From: Desulfuromonas acetexigens
GTDB lineage: Bacteria; Desulfobacterota; Desulfuromonadia; Desulfuromonadales; Trichloromonadaceae
Assembly: GCF_900111775.1 (NCBI RefSeq)
Contig: NZ_FOJJ01000034.1
Span: 186,001-250,000 of the forward strand
Direction of reading: 5' to 3'
DNA: 64,000 nucleotides
In this document: in pieces, positions 31,601-40,055 of the stretch
Position numbering within the stretch: the first letter of the stretch is position 1
Layout: each line of letters opens with the position of its first letter
Translations under genes and position numbers: made by a program
The notes under the pieces: model-generated
What the model was told of the DNA's origin: nothing
Database searches by the model: none
The model's input: only the letters and a program-made list of their open reading frames with translations

Positions 31601-32342
31601 GGTTTTGCTTTTTTACCCGCTCTCGCAGCCAATCGTACCAGTGCTCCATCCCTTCGCCGCTCTGGCAGGAAAGTTCGATGATTTCCAGGCGCGGGTTGAT
31701 CCGGAGGGCGAATTGTCGGCACTGTTCCAGATCGAAGCGCAGATGGGGCAACAGGTCGAGCTTGTTGATCAGCAGCAGATCGGCGGCCTGGAACATCTGA
31801 GGATATTTGAGGGGTTTGTCCTCCCCTTCGGTGACCGACAGCACGGCGACCTTGTGGTCCTCGCCCAGGTCGAAACCGGCCGGGCAGACGAGATTGCCGA
31901 CATTCTCGATCATCAGGATGTCGCAGGCGGCGAGATCGAGATGATCGACGCCGTGGCCAACCATGTGGGCGTCGAGGTGACAGCCGGCGCCGGTGTTGAT
32001 CTGGTGAACGGGAACGCCGGTGGCGGCGATGCGCTCGGCGTCGTTGGCGGTCTGCTGATCGCCTTCGAGGACGGCGAAACGCACTTCGGTCTGGAGGTCG
32101 CTCAGGGTCCGTTCGAGGATCGAGGTCTTGCCGCTGCCGGGGGAACTGACCAGGTTGAGGACCAGCAGCCGGTGGGCGGCGAAACGGGCGCGGTTGGCGG
32201 CGGCCAGGCGGTTGTTTTTGCCGAGCAGATCCTCTTTGATGGTGACGGTCTTGCCCCGGCCGTAATCAGGGGGATGGTGGTGGTCATGATCGTGTTGATG
32301 GTGGTGCGGGTCGTTCGGCGAGCAGCCGCAATCAAGGCACAT
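31596..32342 (-). CDS. hypB: Nickel-inserting GTPase HypB
   Basis: Start 32342 gives an N-terminal CLDCGC nickel site followed by a His-rich stretch (HHHQHDHDHHH) that can store nickel. The G domain has the P-loop SSPGSGKTS, IENVGNLVCPA and NKLD. HypB with HypA loads Ni into the hydrogenase large subunit. An in-frame upstream ATG at 32471 would overlap hypA and lacks support. The start lies 2 bp after the hypA stop. Confidence 0.95.
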   Translation of the reverse strand: MCLDCGCSPNDPHHHQHDHDHHHPPDYGRGKTVTIKEDLLGKNNRLAAANRARFAAHRLLVLNLVSSPGSGKTSILERTLSDLQTEVRFAVLEGDQQTANDAERIAATGVPVHQINTGAGCHLDAHMVGHGVDHLDLAACDILMIENVGNLVCPAGFDLGEDHKVAVLSVTEGEDKPLKYPQMFQAADLLLINKLDLLPHLRFDLEQCRQFALRINPRLEIIELSCQSGEGMEHWYDWLRERVKKQNQ

Positions 32343-32344
32343 AG

Positions 32345-32686
32345 TCAGTCGATCTCCATTTGTATGACGCTGAGTTCCTCCCCCGTGATCCGGCGCGGGG
32401 CGAATTCGCCGCAGGCCGGGCAGGCGAAGCTGTAATTGTCCAGGGGGAATTCGGTTTGGCAGGCGAGGCACCGGCCCCGGCCGGGAATTCTTTCGATAAG
32501 CAAGGAAGCGTTCTCAAGGAGTGTGCCTTTGCTGCACGCCTCGAAACAGAATTCCACCGCTTCGGGCACCACCCCGGAAAGTTCGCCGATCGCCACGGTC
32601 ACGCTGCGAACGGTGGTTGCCCCCTGGCGGCGGGCGGTTGTCTCGCAGATGTCGATGATATTTTGGGTGATGGCGACTTCGTGCAT
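32345..32686 (-). CDS. hypA: Nickel metallochaperone HypA
   Basis: From ATG 32686 the 113-aa protein begins MHEVAITQNI, with the N-terminal His used for nickel binding, and has a zinc site from two CxxC pairs (CLACQTEFP, ACPACG). The ORF extends upstream to 32725, but homologs begin MHE. It is first in hypA-B-C-D-E. A sigma-54-like and a sigma-70-like promoter overlap each other upstream. Confidence 0.95.
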   Translation of the reverse strand: MHEVAITQNIIDICETTARRQGATTVRSVTVAIGELSGVVPEAVEFCFEACSKGTLLENASLLIERIPGRGRCLACQTEFPLDNYSFACPACGEFAPRRITGEELSVIQMEID

Positions 32687-32723
32687 GAATAATGGCCCTG
32701 TTCGGGGTAAGGATGTAGGCTTC

Positions 32724-32758
32724 ACTATAGGTGCAGTACTTTAGCAAAATCAAGGCCA
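32724..32758 (-). promoter_or_regulatory. Sigma-54-like promoter of the hyp operon, overlapping a sigma-70-like promoter
   Basis: On the minus strand TGGCCTTGATTTTGCT (32758-32743) has GG and GC exactly 10 bp apart, as required for -24/-12 sigma-54 elements. TTGATT inside it, with an 18-bp spacer to TATAGT (32729-32724), also makes a good sigma-70 promoter. Dual control would allow basal and activated hyp expression. The activator gene starts divergently 88 bp away. Confidence 0.65.
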
Positions 32759-32845
32759 GTTCCGAGTGATGGGCGCAAGGAAAAAAATTGCCCGACAATG
32801 AGCCCCTCTGTTATCGTGGCTGACAGTGCCGAGCTATAAGGATTT

Positions 32846-34225
32846 ATGGGAATGGAACAGGGTCGGATCTACCTCTGTGATGAGGATTCGGATTCTCGAA
32901 ACTATTACGAACGGTTGCTGAGTGGTCACGGCCATGACATCCGTGCTTTTCCCGGCAGTGAGGCCCTGTTGAAAGCCTTGTCCGAGAGTGCCGAGGAGGG
33001 GCCCGATCTGGTGTTGTTCGATGCTTGTTCGCCCGGCCCCGATGGCCTCGAGCCGTTGCGGCGGATCAAAGCCTTGCGTCCGGCGGCGGCGGTCATCGTC
33101 ACGAGCGCCTTCGCCACTGTGCGATGCGCCACCGCTGCGCTGAAGTTGGGGGCCTGTGAATATCTGCCCAAACCGGTTCTGGTGGACGAACTGACCGCGC
33201 TGGTCGCCAAGGAAGTAGGGCAAAGGCGTCTGGTGGAGGAGAACCGCTCCCTCAAGGCTCAGATTCGCAAAAACTTCGATCCCGGCCAGGTGGTCTTCAA
33301 AAGCGCCGTTTTCAAGAACGTCTTCGCGTTGGCCCATAAGGTGGCGCCGAGTGACGCCGGTGTGTTGATTCTCGGCGAAAGCGGCACCGGCAAGGAATTG
33401 ATCGCCTCGACCTTGCATTACGCCAGCCGTCGCAGGGAACAGCGTTATCTCACCGTCAACTGCGCCGCCCTCACCGAGACCCTGCTCGAAAGCCAGTTGT
33501 TTGGCCACGTCAAGGGAGCCTTCACCGGCGCCGTGGCGACCCAGCGTGGCCTGGTCGAGGAAGCCGACAGGGGCACCCTGTTCCTCGACGAGATCGGCGA
33601 CATCAGCCCGGCCCTGCAGGCCAAGCTGCTGAGGGTGCTGCAGGAGAAGGAATTCATGCCGGTCGGGGCGACCCGGGTCAAGCATGCCGATGTCCGTTTC
33701 GTCGCCGCCACCAACCGCGACCTCGAAGCCGAGGTTGCCGCCGGCCGCTTCCGCGAGGACCTCTACTATCGTCTCAACGTCGTCACCTTGCGCCTGCCGC
33801 CGTTGCGCGAACGGCGCGAGGACATCCCGCCTCTGGTCGAACATTTCCTCGGCAGGTTCGCGCCTCGCGGCGGCTTGCGCGTGTCCCCCGAGGCACTGGC
33901 GCGGTTGCAGGCTTACGACTGGCCCGGCAACGTGCGAGAGTTGGAAAACGTTATGGAAATGGCGGTGATTTTCGCCGACGGCGGGGTGATCGGACCCGAT
34001 CAATTGCCGGGCAAGGTGGCCGAGGAACGGCCGGCGGCATTCTCGCTGCCCCGGGAGCAGTTGTCCTTGGCCATCGTTGAGCGCATGTATATCGAGCAGG
34101 TCTATCGCCAGACCCGTTTTCATAAGGTACGTACCGCCCAAATTCTCGATATCTCACGTAAAACCCTTGATCGCAAGTTGCGGCAGTATCACATCGACAA
34201 AGCCCCCGCCGAATCCGGCTCCTGA
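32846..34225 (+). CDS. Sigma-54-dependent response regulator (NtrC family), probable hydrogenase regulator
   Basis: The 459-aa protein has REC (~1-125, with phospho-acceptor Asp in DLVLFDACSPGPDG), a linker, the AAA+ domain (Walker A GESGTGKE, GAFTGA loop GHVKGAFTGA for sigma-54 contact, Walker B GTLFLDEIGD) and a C-terminal Fis-type HTH (RTAQILDISRKTLDRKL). It resembles HoxA/HupR-type activators. It sits between hypA and the hydrogenase operon, both of which have sigma-54-like promoters, so it very likely activates both. No cognate kinase is adjacent. Confidence 0.92.
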   Translation: MGMEQGRIYLCDEDSDSRNYYERLLSGHGHDIRAFPGSEALLKALSESAEEGPDLVLFDACSPGPDGLEPLRRIKALRPAAAVIVTSAFATVRCATAALKLGACEYLPKPVLVDELTALVAKEVGQRRLVEENRSLKAQIRKNFDPGQVVFKSAVFKNVFALAHKVAPSDAGVLILGESGTGKELIASTLHYASRRREQRYLTVNCAALTETLLESQLFGHVKGAFTGAVATQRGLVEEADRGTLFLDEIGDISPALQAKLLRVLQEKEFMPVGATRVKHADVRFVAATNRDLEAEVAAGRFREDLYYRLNVVTLRLPPLRERREDIPPLVEHFLGRFAPRGGLRVSPEALARLQAYDWPGNVRELENVMEMAVIFADGGVIGPDQLPGKVAEERPAAFSLPREQLSLAIVERMYIEQVYRQTRFHKVRTAQILDISRKTLDRKLRQYHIDKAPAESGS

Positions 34226-34257
34226 CCCCTTCTTTTCCGCCCCCCCTCCCTTGAATT

Positions 34258-34292
34258 CCCTCCTTGGCCAAGGAGGGGCCATCCCAATTTTT
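34258..34292 (+). terminator. Probable terminator after the sigma-54 activator
   Basis: A perfect 20-bp palindrome (CCCTCCTTGGCCAAGGAGGG) is followed after ten bases by TTTTTTC. The distance to the T-run makes it imperfect. Confidence 0.5.
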
Positions 34293-34352
34293 TCTTCGTT
34301 CCGAAAAATTTTTCAGTCCTCTGTGCCCCTTGAGCATTCCCCCAGCTGACGG

Positions 34353-34430
34353 GGCATTTTGGACAAAATGCCACATTTTGGGTTTTTGTGTCCTTTTGTC
34401 CCTCTGGACCGGTTTGTCCTGCTTTGGCAA
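34353..34430 (+). promoter_or_regulatory. Probable upstream activator sites for the hydrogenase promoter
   Basis: GGCATTTTG-GA-CAAAATGCC (34353-34372) is a perfect 9-bp inverted repeat, and CAAAATG-CCA-CATTTTG (34364-34380) overlaps it. TTTGTCC-type half sites repeat to about 34430. They lie 105-130 bp before the -24/-12 element, a usual distance for enhancer sites of NtrC-family activators. This is the main content of the 344-bp gap 34226-34569. Confidence 0.6.
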
Positions 34431-34482
34431 ATTCTCAATTAAGTATACGTTATGATTGCTTTTCCCTGGCTTGTTCGGGACG

Positions 34483-34498
34483 AGGCACGCTCCTTGCC
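34483..34498 (+). promoter_or_regulatory. Sigma-54 promoter of the Hyb-type hydrogenase operon
   Basis: AGGCACGCTCCTTGCC matches TGGCAC-N5-TTGC at nearly all positions, with GG and GC 10 bp apart. It lies 72 bp before the large-subunit start codon. Confidence 0.85.
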
Positions 34499-34569
34499 AT
34501 TTTCTCATGATCGTAGGACCGAATTCCCGGCTTGCCCGGGATCAACATACCCCTTTCAGGAGAGAGTAG

Positions 34570-36138
34570 ATGGCAACGAAGATTGTGATCGATCCGGTAT
34601 CCCGCATCGAAGGACACCTGAAGATTGAGGTTCTGGTGGACGATGGTGTGGTCAAGGAAGCCAAGAGCTCGGGCATGATGTACCGTGGGCTCGAAAACAT
34701 TCTGCTGGGGCGCGACCCCCGCGACGCCGCCCGCATCATGCAGCGCATCTGCGGCGTCTGTCCCACCTCCCATGGCCTGGCGGCGGCCTTCGCCCTCGAC
34801 GAGGCCTACGGGGTGGCCGGCAGCATCACCGACAACGGCCGCATCCTGCGCAACCTGATCCAGGGCGCCAACTACGTTCAATCCCATATCCTTCACTTTT
34901 ACCAGCTCGGTGCCCTCGACTACGTCGACGTGGCCGCCTGCGCCGATTACAGCGGCAGCGATCCGACCCTGAAAAAGGTCAAGGATTTCATCGGTCGCGG
35001 CCACCTCGGTCCCTTCGTTCCCCGCTATGAGGGGGACTATCGCCTGTCCAAGGAGGAGAACCGCGCGGCGGTGGCACATTACGTCGAGGCCCTCAACATG
35101 CGCCGTTTGGCTCATGAAGCGGTGGCGATCTTCGGCGGCAAGATGCCGCACAACATGTCGATCGTCGCCGGCGGGGTCACCGCCGCCCCCTCGGTGGATA
35201 AGATTACCGCCTTCCTCTGGAAGATCGACCAGTTGCTCGACTTCATCGACACCTGCTACCTCCCCGACGTGCTGCTGGTGGCCGGCCGCTACAGCGACTA
35301 TTTCGGTATCGGTGCCGGCTGCAAGCAGTTCCTGTCCTTCGGCGTCTTCGACATGGACAGCGATCCCGACCTGACCAAGCGTCATCGCTACTTCCCCCAG
35401 GGGATCGTCAAGGGCGCCGACCTCAAGCTGCGCCGTCTCGATCCGGACAAGATCACCGAAGAGGTGGACAGCAGCTGGTTCGTCAACCACGGCGCGGTCC
35501 ATCCCTACGAGGGGAGCACCGTCCCCGACCGCGACAAGGCCGGCGCCTACAGCTGGGTCAAATCGCCCCGCTACGACGGCGAGGTGCTCGAAGTCGGCCC
35601 GCTGGCCCGCATGCTGGCCGCCTACGCCGGCGGCGACAAGGAAGTGCAGGGACTGGTCAACGGCGTGCTCCAGCAGTTCAATGCCTCCCCCGAGGCGCTG
35701 TTCTCGGTCCTCGGCCGGCACGCGGCCCGCGCCATCGAGTGCAAGCTGGTTGCGGAAAAGCTCAAGCAATGGGTGCTGCAGCTGCAGCCGGGGCAGCCGA
35801 CCTTCACCGACTTTCCCCTGGAAGTCACCAGTCGCGGCATGGGCCTGCACGAAGCGCCCCGCGGCGCCCTGGGGCACTGGATCGTGATCGAAGGCGGCAA
35901 GACCAAGAACTACCAGGCGGTGGTGCCGACTACCTGGAACGCCGGGCCAGTGGACAGCCAAGGGCAGCCCGGCCCGATCGAGCAATCGCTGATCGGCACC
36001 AAGGTCAAGGACAAGAACAACCCCTTCGAGCTGGTGCGCATCGTCCGCTCCTACGACCCCTGTCTCTCCTGCGCGGTGCACGTGGTTACCCCCAGGGGCG
36101 AGGATCTTGGGCACTTCGTGGTCGGAGGAGAAGCATGA
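34570..36138 (+). CDS. hybC: [NiFe] hydrogenase group 1 large subunit
   Basis: The 522-aa protein has both Ni-binding motifs: RICGVCPTSH (L1) and DPCLSCAVH near the end (L2). The 15 or so residues after His are the C-terminal extension removed by the maturation protease. VSRIEGHL at the start is typical. It forms the H2-oxidising Ni-Fe site and pairs with the Tat-exported small subunit two genes downstream, acting at the periplasmic face. It is first in the operon, unlike the common small-first order. CAGGAGAGAG precedes the start. Confidence 0.95.
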   Translation: MATKIVIDPVSRIEGHLKIEVLVDDGVVKEAKSSGMMYRGLENILLGRDPRDAARIMQRICGVCPTSHGLAAAFALDEAYGVAGSITDNGRILRNLIQGANYVQSHILHFYQLGALDYVDVAACADYSGSDPTLKKVKDFIGRGHLGPFVPRYEGDYRLSKEENRAAVAHYVEALNMRRLAHEAVAIFGGKMPHNMSIVAGGVTAAPSVDKITAFLWKIDQLLDFIDTCYLPDVLLVAGRYSDYFGIGAGCKQFLSFGVFDMDSDPDLTKRHRYFPQGIVKGADLKLRRLDPDKITEEVDSSWFVNHGAVHPYEGSTVPDRDKAGAYSWVKSPRYDGEVLEVGPLARMLAAYAGGDKEVQGLVNGVLQQFNASPEALFSVLGRHAARAIECKLVAEKLKQWVLQLQPGQPTFTDFPLEVTSRGMGLHEAPRGALGHWIVIEGGKTKNYQAVVPTTWNAGPVDSQGQPGPIEQSLIGTKVKDKNNPFELVRIVRSYDPCLSCAVHVVTPRGEDLGHFVVGGEA

Positions 36139-36653
36139 GGCCGGAAGGGTCCGCGTTATGGGGTGTCCCCGAGCGGCTGCCGATCCTGGTTCTGGGGGTG
36201 GGAAATCTTCTGCGCAAGGACGACGGTTTTGCTGGCGCTGTCCTGGAAAATCTCGCGAGACGGGATCTGCCTTTGCAGGTTGAACTCTTTGATGCCGGAA
36301 CCAGCGCCATCGACCTGATGGATGTTTTCAACGGTCGGCGCAAGCTGATCGTAATCGATGCCGTGCGTGGCGGCCAGGCCCCCGGTACCCTTTATCGCTT
36401 CAGTCCCGACGAGGTGGAAAGCGGGGCCCTGCCGATGAATTCGCTGCATCAGGTCGGTTTGTTGGAAACTCTCAAGCTGGGGGAGTTGATCGACTGCAAA
36501 CCCCTGCAGACGGTGGTGATCGGTGTGCAACCGGCCGACACCGGCGTTGGTATCGGGCTGTCGCCGGAGGTGCAAAAGGTTGTCGGCAGGGCCGCCGAGT
36601 TGGTTTTGAAGGAAATCGACAGATTCGAATCCGATACGGATTCTAACGATTGA
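36135..36653 (+). CDS. hybD: Hydrogenase maturation endopeptidase (HyaD/HybD family)
   Basis: The 172-aa protein starts at ATG 36135, overlapping the large-subunit stop (ATGA) with GGAGGAG upstream. It has LVLGVGNLLRKDDGFA (Ni-sensing Glu/Asp region; the usual GIGNxLxxDDGxG pattern) and VIDAVRGG. The protease removes the large-subunit C-terminal peptide after nickel insertion. Its position inside the operon between large and small subunit genes makes it specific for this hydrogenase. Confidence 0.92.
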   Translation: MRPEGSALWGVPERLPILVLGVGNLLRKDDGFAGAVLENLARRDLPLQVELFDAGTSAIDLMDVFNGRRKLIVIDAVRGGQAPGTLYRFSPDEVESGALPMNSLHQVGLLETLKLGELIDCKPLQTVVIGVQPADTGVGIGLSPEVQKVVGRAAELVLKEIDRFESDTDSND

Positions 36654-36671
36654 TCACAAGGAGAGAGATCC

Positions 36672-37772
36672 ATGCCCATTTCCCGACGTAGATTTTTGCA
36701 GTTTACCGCCAGCGGCGCCGCCGTGCTGGGGGTCAGTCTCTTTGGCAATCCGTTGTTGCGCAAGGCTTTCGCCAGTGCCATTCAGGAAACCCCCATTATT
36801 TGGCTGGCGGCCGGGGCGTGCAGCGGATGCAGCGTGTCGCTGCTCAATTCCCTGTCGCCGCGCATCCAGGATGTCCTGCTGGATCAGATTCTCCCTGGAC
36901 ACCACCTAGAGCTGGCCTTTCATCCGACGGTGATGGCGGCCTCCGGGGACCTGGCCATGCAGGCTATGTACGACACCGAGGAAAAACCTTTCATTTTGGT
37001 GGTGGAAGGCTCGATCACCACCGCCGACGGCGGTCGCCACTGTGAAATCGGCGAGAAGGATGGCCACGGGATCACCTCCCTGGAACACGTCACCCGTTTA
37101 GGGCGCAAGGCCAAGGCGGTCATTGCCATTGGCTCCTGCGCCGCTTTCGGCGGCATCCCGGCGGCCAACATGAACCCGACCGGCTCCAAGGGAGTAATGG
37201 CGGTTTTCAAGGAGCAGGGAATCGTCACCCCGACCATCAATCTCCCCGGTTGCGCCGTTCACCCTGACTGGTTCATCGGCACCGTTGCCGCGGTGCTGCT
37301 CGGCGGCCCCGAGTCGGTGAAGGTCGACGCGCAAGGCCGGCCGGAAATGTTTTATCAGAAGTTGATCCACGACAACTGCCCGCTGCGCGGCCATTTCGAC
37401 GCCGGCCGCTTCGCCGAGAAGTTCGGCGACCCCTACTGCCTCTACAAGCTCGGCTGCAAGGGGCCGGTGGCCCACGCCAACTGCCCGGAAAAACGTTTCA
37501 ACTCGGGGACCAACTGGTGCATCGACAACGGCCATCCCTGCCAGGGCTGCGTCGAGCCGGAATATCCCTTCGACCAGACGATGTGGGGGACGGTGCCGAT
37601 CAAGGACGCCACCCCGCCGTCCCTCTATCCTCCCATCGTCACCGATCTGAAAAAGTCGGTGGACGTCACCCCGGCCTACGCGGCGCTGGCCGGCGTGGCC
37701 GCCGGCGTGGTCGGGGCGCAGGTGCTGAAGAAGAAGCCTGCTCGGCATGAGGACAGCGAAGGGAAGGAGTAA
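36672..37772 (+). CDS. hybO: [NiFe] hydrogenase group 1 small subunit, Tat-exported
   Basis: The 366-aa protein starts with a twin-arginine signal (SRRRFLQF, then a hydrophobic stretch to about residue 36). Cluster ligands appear in GACSGCSVSLLNS (proximal), GSCAAFGG, NLPGCAVHPDW and the C-terminal region (CPLRGHFDAG, CLYKLGCKGP, CIDNGHPCQGC). A hydrophobic helix near residues 335-355 probably anchors it. It relays electrons from the Ni-Fe site through Fe-S clusters towards the membrane subunits. AGGAGAGAG lies before the ATG. Confidence 0.95.
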   Translation: MPISRRRFLQFTASGAAVLGVSLFGNPLLRKAFASAIQETPIIWLAAGACSGCSVSLLNSLSPRIQDVLLDQILPGHHLELAFHPTVMAASGDLAMQAMYDTEEKPFILVVEGSITTADGGRHCEIGEKDGHGITSLEHVTRLGRKAKAVIAIGSCAAFGGIPAANMNPTGSKGVMAVFKEQGIVTPTINLPGCAVHPDWFIGTVAAVLLGGPESVKVDAQGRPEMFYQKLIHDNCPLRGHFDAGRFAEKFGDPYCLYKLGCKGPVAHANCPEKRFNSGTNWCIDNGHPCQGCVEPEYPFDQTMWGTVPIKDATPPSLYPPIVTDLKKSVDVTPAYAALAGVAAGVVGAQVLKKKPARHEDSEGKE

Positions 37773-37775
37773 GGG

Positions 37776-38705
37776 ATGAAACTCGATCGCAGAAAATTTC
37801 TCAAGATCGGCGCCGTCGCCGGCGGCACCGCCGTCTGCGCGACGGCGACCCCGGCCCAGGCCCGGGAGCGGCGGGAGCCCGATCCCAACTGGTACGGGAT
37901 GCTCAACGACAGCACCCGCTGCATCGGCTGCAAGGCCTGTCAGGTCGCCTGCAAGAAGGAGAACAAGCTCGAACTCGAATCGACCCTCGACGACAAGGAG
38001 AAATTCGGCAACGCTATCTACGACTCGCCCCGGGGCCTGTCCGAGCATACCTACACACTGATCAAGCTGCACCAGGGGGAGAAGGCCGAAGAGGCCACCT
38101 TCGTCAAGCAGCAGTGCATGCACTGCGTCGACCCGGCCTGCCAGTCGGCCTGCATCGTCGGCGCGCTGAAGAAGCAACCGACCGGGGCGGTTCAGTACGA
38201 CGCCGGGATGTGCATGGGCTGCCGCTACTGCATGGTCGCCTGCCCCTACAGCGTCCCCCAGTTCGAGTGGCACAAGGCGATCCCGTCGATCAAGAAGTGC
38301 ACCCTGTGCAACGAAACCAAGCTGACCAAAGGGGAGCCGACCGCCTGTTCCACCGCCTGCCCGGTCGGGGCGATCACCTTCGGCAAGCGCGAGGAGCTGC
38401 TGCGCATCGCCCGGCAGCGGATCAAGGCCGAGCCCGAGCGCTACCTCGATCACATCTATGGCGAGAAGGAGATCGGCGGTACCAACGTCCTCTACCTGAC
38501 CCGCAAGAACGTCCAGTTCGCCGCCCTGGGGCTGCCCGATTTCGAGTACAAGGCGGTTTCCGGGCTGACCGAGAGCATCCAGCACCGGATTTTCCAGTAT
38601 TTCATCCCCCCGATCGCGGTTTACAGCATTCTCGGCGGCATCATGGCGTACAACCAGCGCCGCAAGAAGAACGCCGGCATCGAAGGAGGCGAAGATGAGT
38701 ATTAA
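37776..38705 (+). CDS. hybA: HybA-like periplasmic [4Fe-4S] ferredoxin subunit
   Basis: The 309-aa protein begins with DRRKFLKIGAVAGG, a Tat-type signal. Four Cys clusters follow: CIGCKACQVACKKEN, CMHCVDPACQSAC, CMGCRYCMVACPYSVP and CTLCN with CSTACPVGAI, for four [4Fe-4S] clusters. A hydrophobic segment near residue 275 (FIPPIAVYSILGGIMAY) could anchor it. It should carry electrons between the small subunit and the HybB quinone site. It is 3 bp after the small subunit gene and overlaps hybB by 11 bp. Confidence 0.93.
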   Translation: MKLDRRKFLKIGAVAGGTAVCATATPAQARERREPDPNWYGMLNDSTRCIGCKACQVACKKENKLELESTLDDKEKFGNAIYDSPRGLSEHTYTLIKLHQGEKAEEATFVKQQCMHCVDPACQSACIVGALKKQPTGAVQYDAGMCMGCRYCMVACPYSVPQFEWHKAIPSIKKCTLCNETKLTKGEPTACSTACPVGAITFGKREELLRIARQRIKAEPERYLDHIYGEKEIGGTNVLYLTRKNVQFAALGLPDFEYKAVSGLTESIQHRIFQYFIPPIAVYSILGGIMAYNQRRKKNAGIEGGEDEY

Positions 38706-39885
38706 GGCCCTGCCCCTGCGGCAGAAATTTTTTACCCCCAACGTGGCGATCCTGCTCTTTTTCATGGGCAGCGGGGCGCTGTTCGCCTATTTCCGTTTCT
38801 TCCACGGCTTCGGCTCGGTGACCAACCTCAACCCGGCCTATCCCTTCGGGCTGTGGATCGCCTTCGACGTGGCCTGTGGCGTGGCCCTGGCCGCGGGCGG
38901 CTTCACCACCGCGGCGATCGTCGAGATCTTCGGTCGCGAGAAATACCACGCCCTGGTGCGGCCGGCGATCCTGACCGCCTTCATCGGTTATTTCCTGGTC
39001 GGCCTGGCGGTCTTCTTCGACCTGGGCAAGTACTACAATATCTGGCACGCGCTGATCTACTGGAACGGCACCTCGGTGCTGTTCGAGGTGGCCTGGTGCG
39101 TCATGCTCTACCTGACCGTGCTCGGCATCGAAAACCTGCCGAACGTGGTCGAGCAGTTCAAGGGGAACGTCAACCTGCCTGGCTCCCTGGCCCTGTTCAA
39201 TCGTCCCGCCGACTGGATGCTCGGCAAGGTCGACTGGTTCTGCCGCAAGACCCTGGCCTTTTTCGTCATCGCCGGAGTGGTCCTTTCCTTCGGCCACCAG
39301 AGTTCGCTGGGGACGATGATGCTGATCGCCCCCTACAAGCTGCACGATCTCTGGTACACGCCGCTGTCGCCGTTGCTCTTTCTGACCTCGGCGGTCAGCG
39401 TCGGCCCCTGCATGGTCATCTTCGAAGGAACCCTGGCCTCCAAGTTCTTCGGCCGCAAGCCCGAGACCGAGCTGCTCGGAAGTTTCGCCAAGTACATCCC
39501 GCTCTTTCTCGGCGTCTACCTGCTGCTGCGCCTGGGCGATCTGGCCTACCGCGGGGTGCTGGCCCAGGCCTTCGACGGCAGCGTGGCCGGCAATGCCTTC
39601 CTGATCGAGCTGGCGCTGTTCGTGGTGCCTTACTTCCTGCTCAAGCGGCAGAGCGTGCGGATGCACGGCAGCAAGCTCTTCCTCTGCGCCCTGTCGGTGA
39701 TCTGCGGCGTGGTGCTCAACCGCTTCAACGTCTTTCTCATCGGCGTCGACATGGCGCCCGGTTTCAACTACTTTCCCTCGGTGGGCGAGTTCGCCGTCAC
39801 CTTCGCCTTTATCGCCTTCGGCGTGCTGCTGTACAAGATCGCGGTGAATTATCTGCCGATTCTCGAGGCCGAGGAGCATCATTGA
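38695..39885 (+). CDS. hybB: HybB/NrfD-type integral membrane quinone-reducing subunit
   Basis: The 396-aa protein has about ten hydrophobic helices and no heme-ligand pattern, as expected for HybB of group 1c hydrogenases. The N-terminus (FFTPNVAILLFFMGSGALFA) and NPAYPFGLWIAFD are typical. It passes electrons to or from the quinone pool. It is the last gene before a strong terminator, completing the order large-protease-small-HybA-HybB. Confidence 0.92.
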   Translation: MSIKALPLRQKFFTPNVAILLFFMGSGALFAYFRFFHGFGSVTNLNPAYPFGLWIAFDVACGVALAAGGFTTAAIVEIFGREKYHALVRPAILTAFIGYFLVGLAVFFDLGKYYNIWHALIYWNGTSVLFEVAWCVMLYLTVLGIENLPNVVEQFKGNVNLPGSLALFNRPADWMLGKVDWFCRKTLAFFVIAGVVLSFGHQSSLGTMMLIAPYKLHDLWYTPLSPLLFLTSAVSVGPCMVIFEGTLASKFFGRKPETELLGSFAKYIPLFLGVYLLLRLGDLAYRGVLAQAFDGSVAGNAFLIELALFVVPYFLLKRQSVRMHGSKLFLCALSVICGVVLNRFNVFLIGVDMAPGFNYFPSVGEFAVTFAFIAFGVLLYKIAVNYLPILEAEEHH

Positions 39886-39908
39886 GGTTTTTCAGGCTTG
39901 TCCGCCCG

Positions 39909-39937
39909 AGCCCGCCGCGAGGCGGGCTTTGGCTTTT
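39909..39937 (+). terminator. Intrinsic terminator of the Hyb-type operon
   Basis: AGCCCGCC pairs with GGCGGGCT around GCGA and is followed by TTGGCTTTT. Confidence 0.8.
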
Positions 39938-39956
39938 CGCCGGGTTAATCCCTCTC

Positions 39957-39986
39957 TTGACGCCGGGAACCCCTCTCGCCTAGACT
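39957..39986 (+). promoter_or_regulatory. Sigma-70-like promoter of the group 3b hydrogenase operon
   Basis: TTGACG and TAGACT are 18 bp apart. Transcription would begin near 39993, almost on an in-frame ATG at 39999, which supports the internal ATG at 40056 as the real start of the next gene. Confidence 0.6.
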
Positions 39987-40055
39987 AGTCTGGTTCGTAT
40001 GCCGCGCACGTTTCGGCCTCCTTTTGCAGGTCGATCTTTCCCGACGAAGCACGCC

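Noticed and set aside
37098-38765. 555-codon minus-strand open frame under the hydrogenase small subunit and HybA
   Set aside because: Shadow frame; the plus strand carries Tat signals and all Fe-S cysteine motifs.
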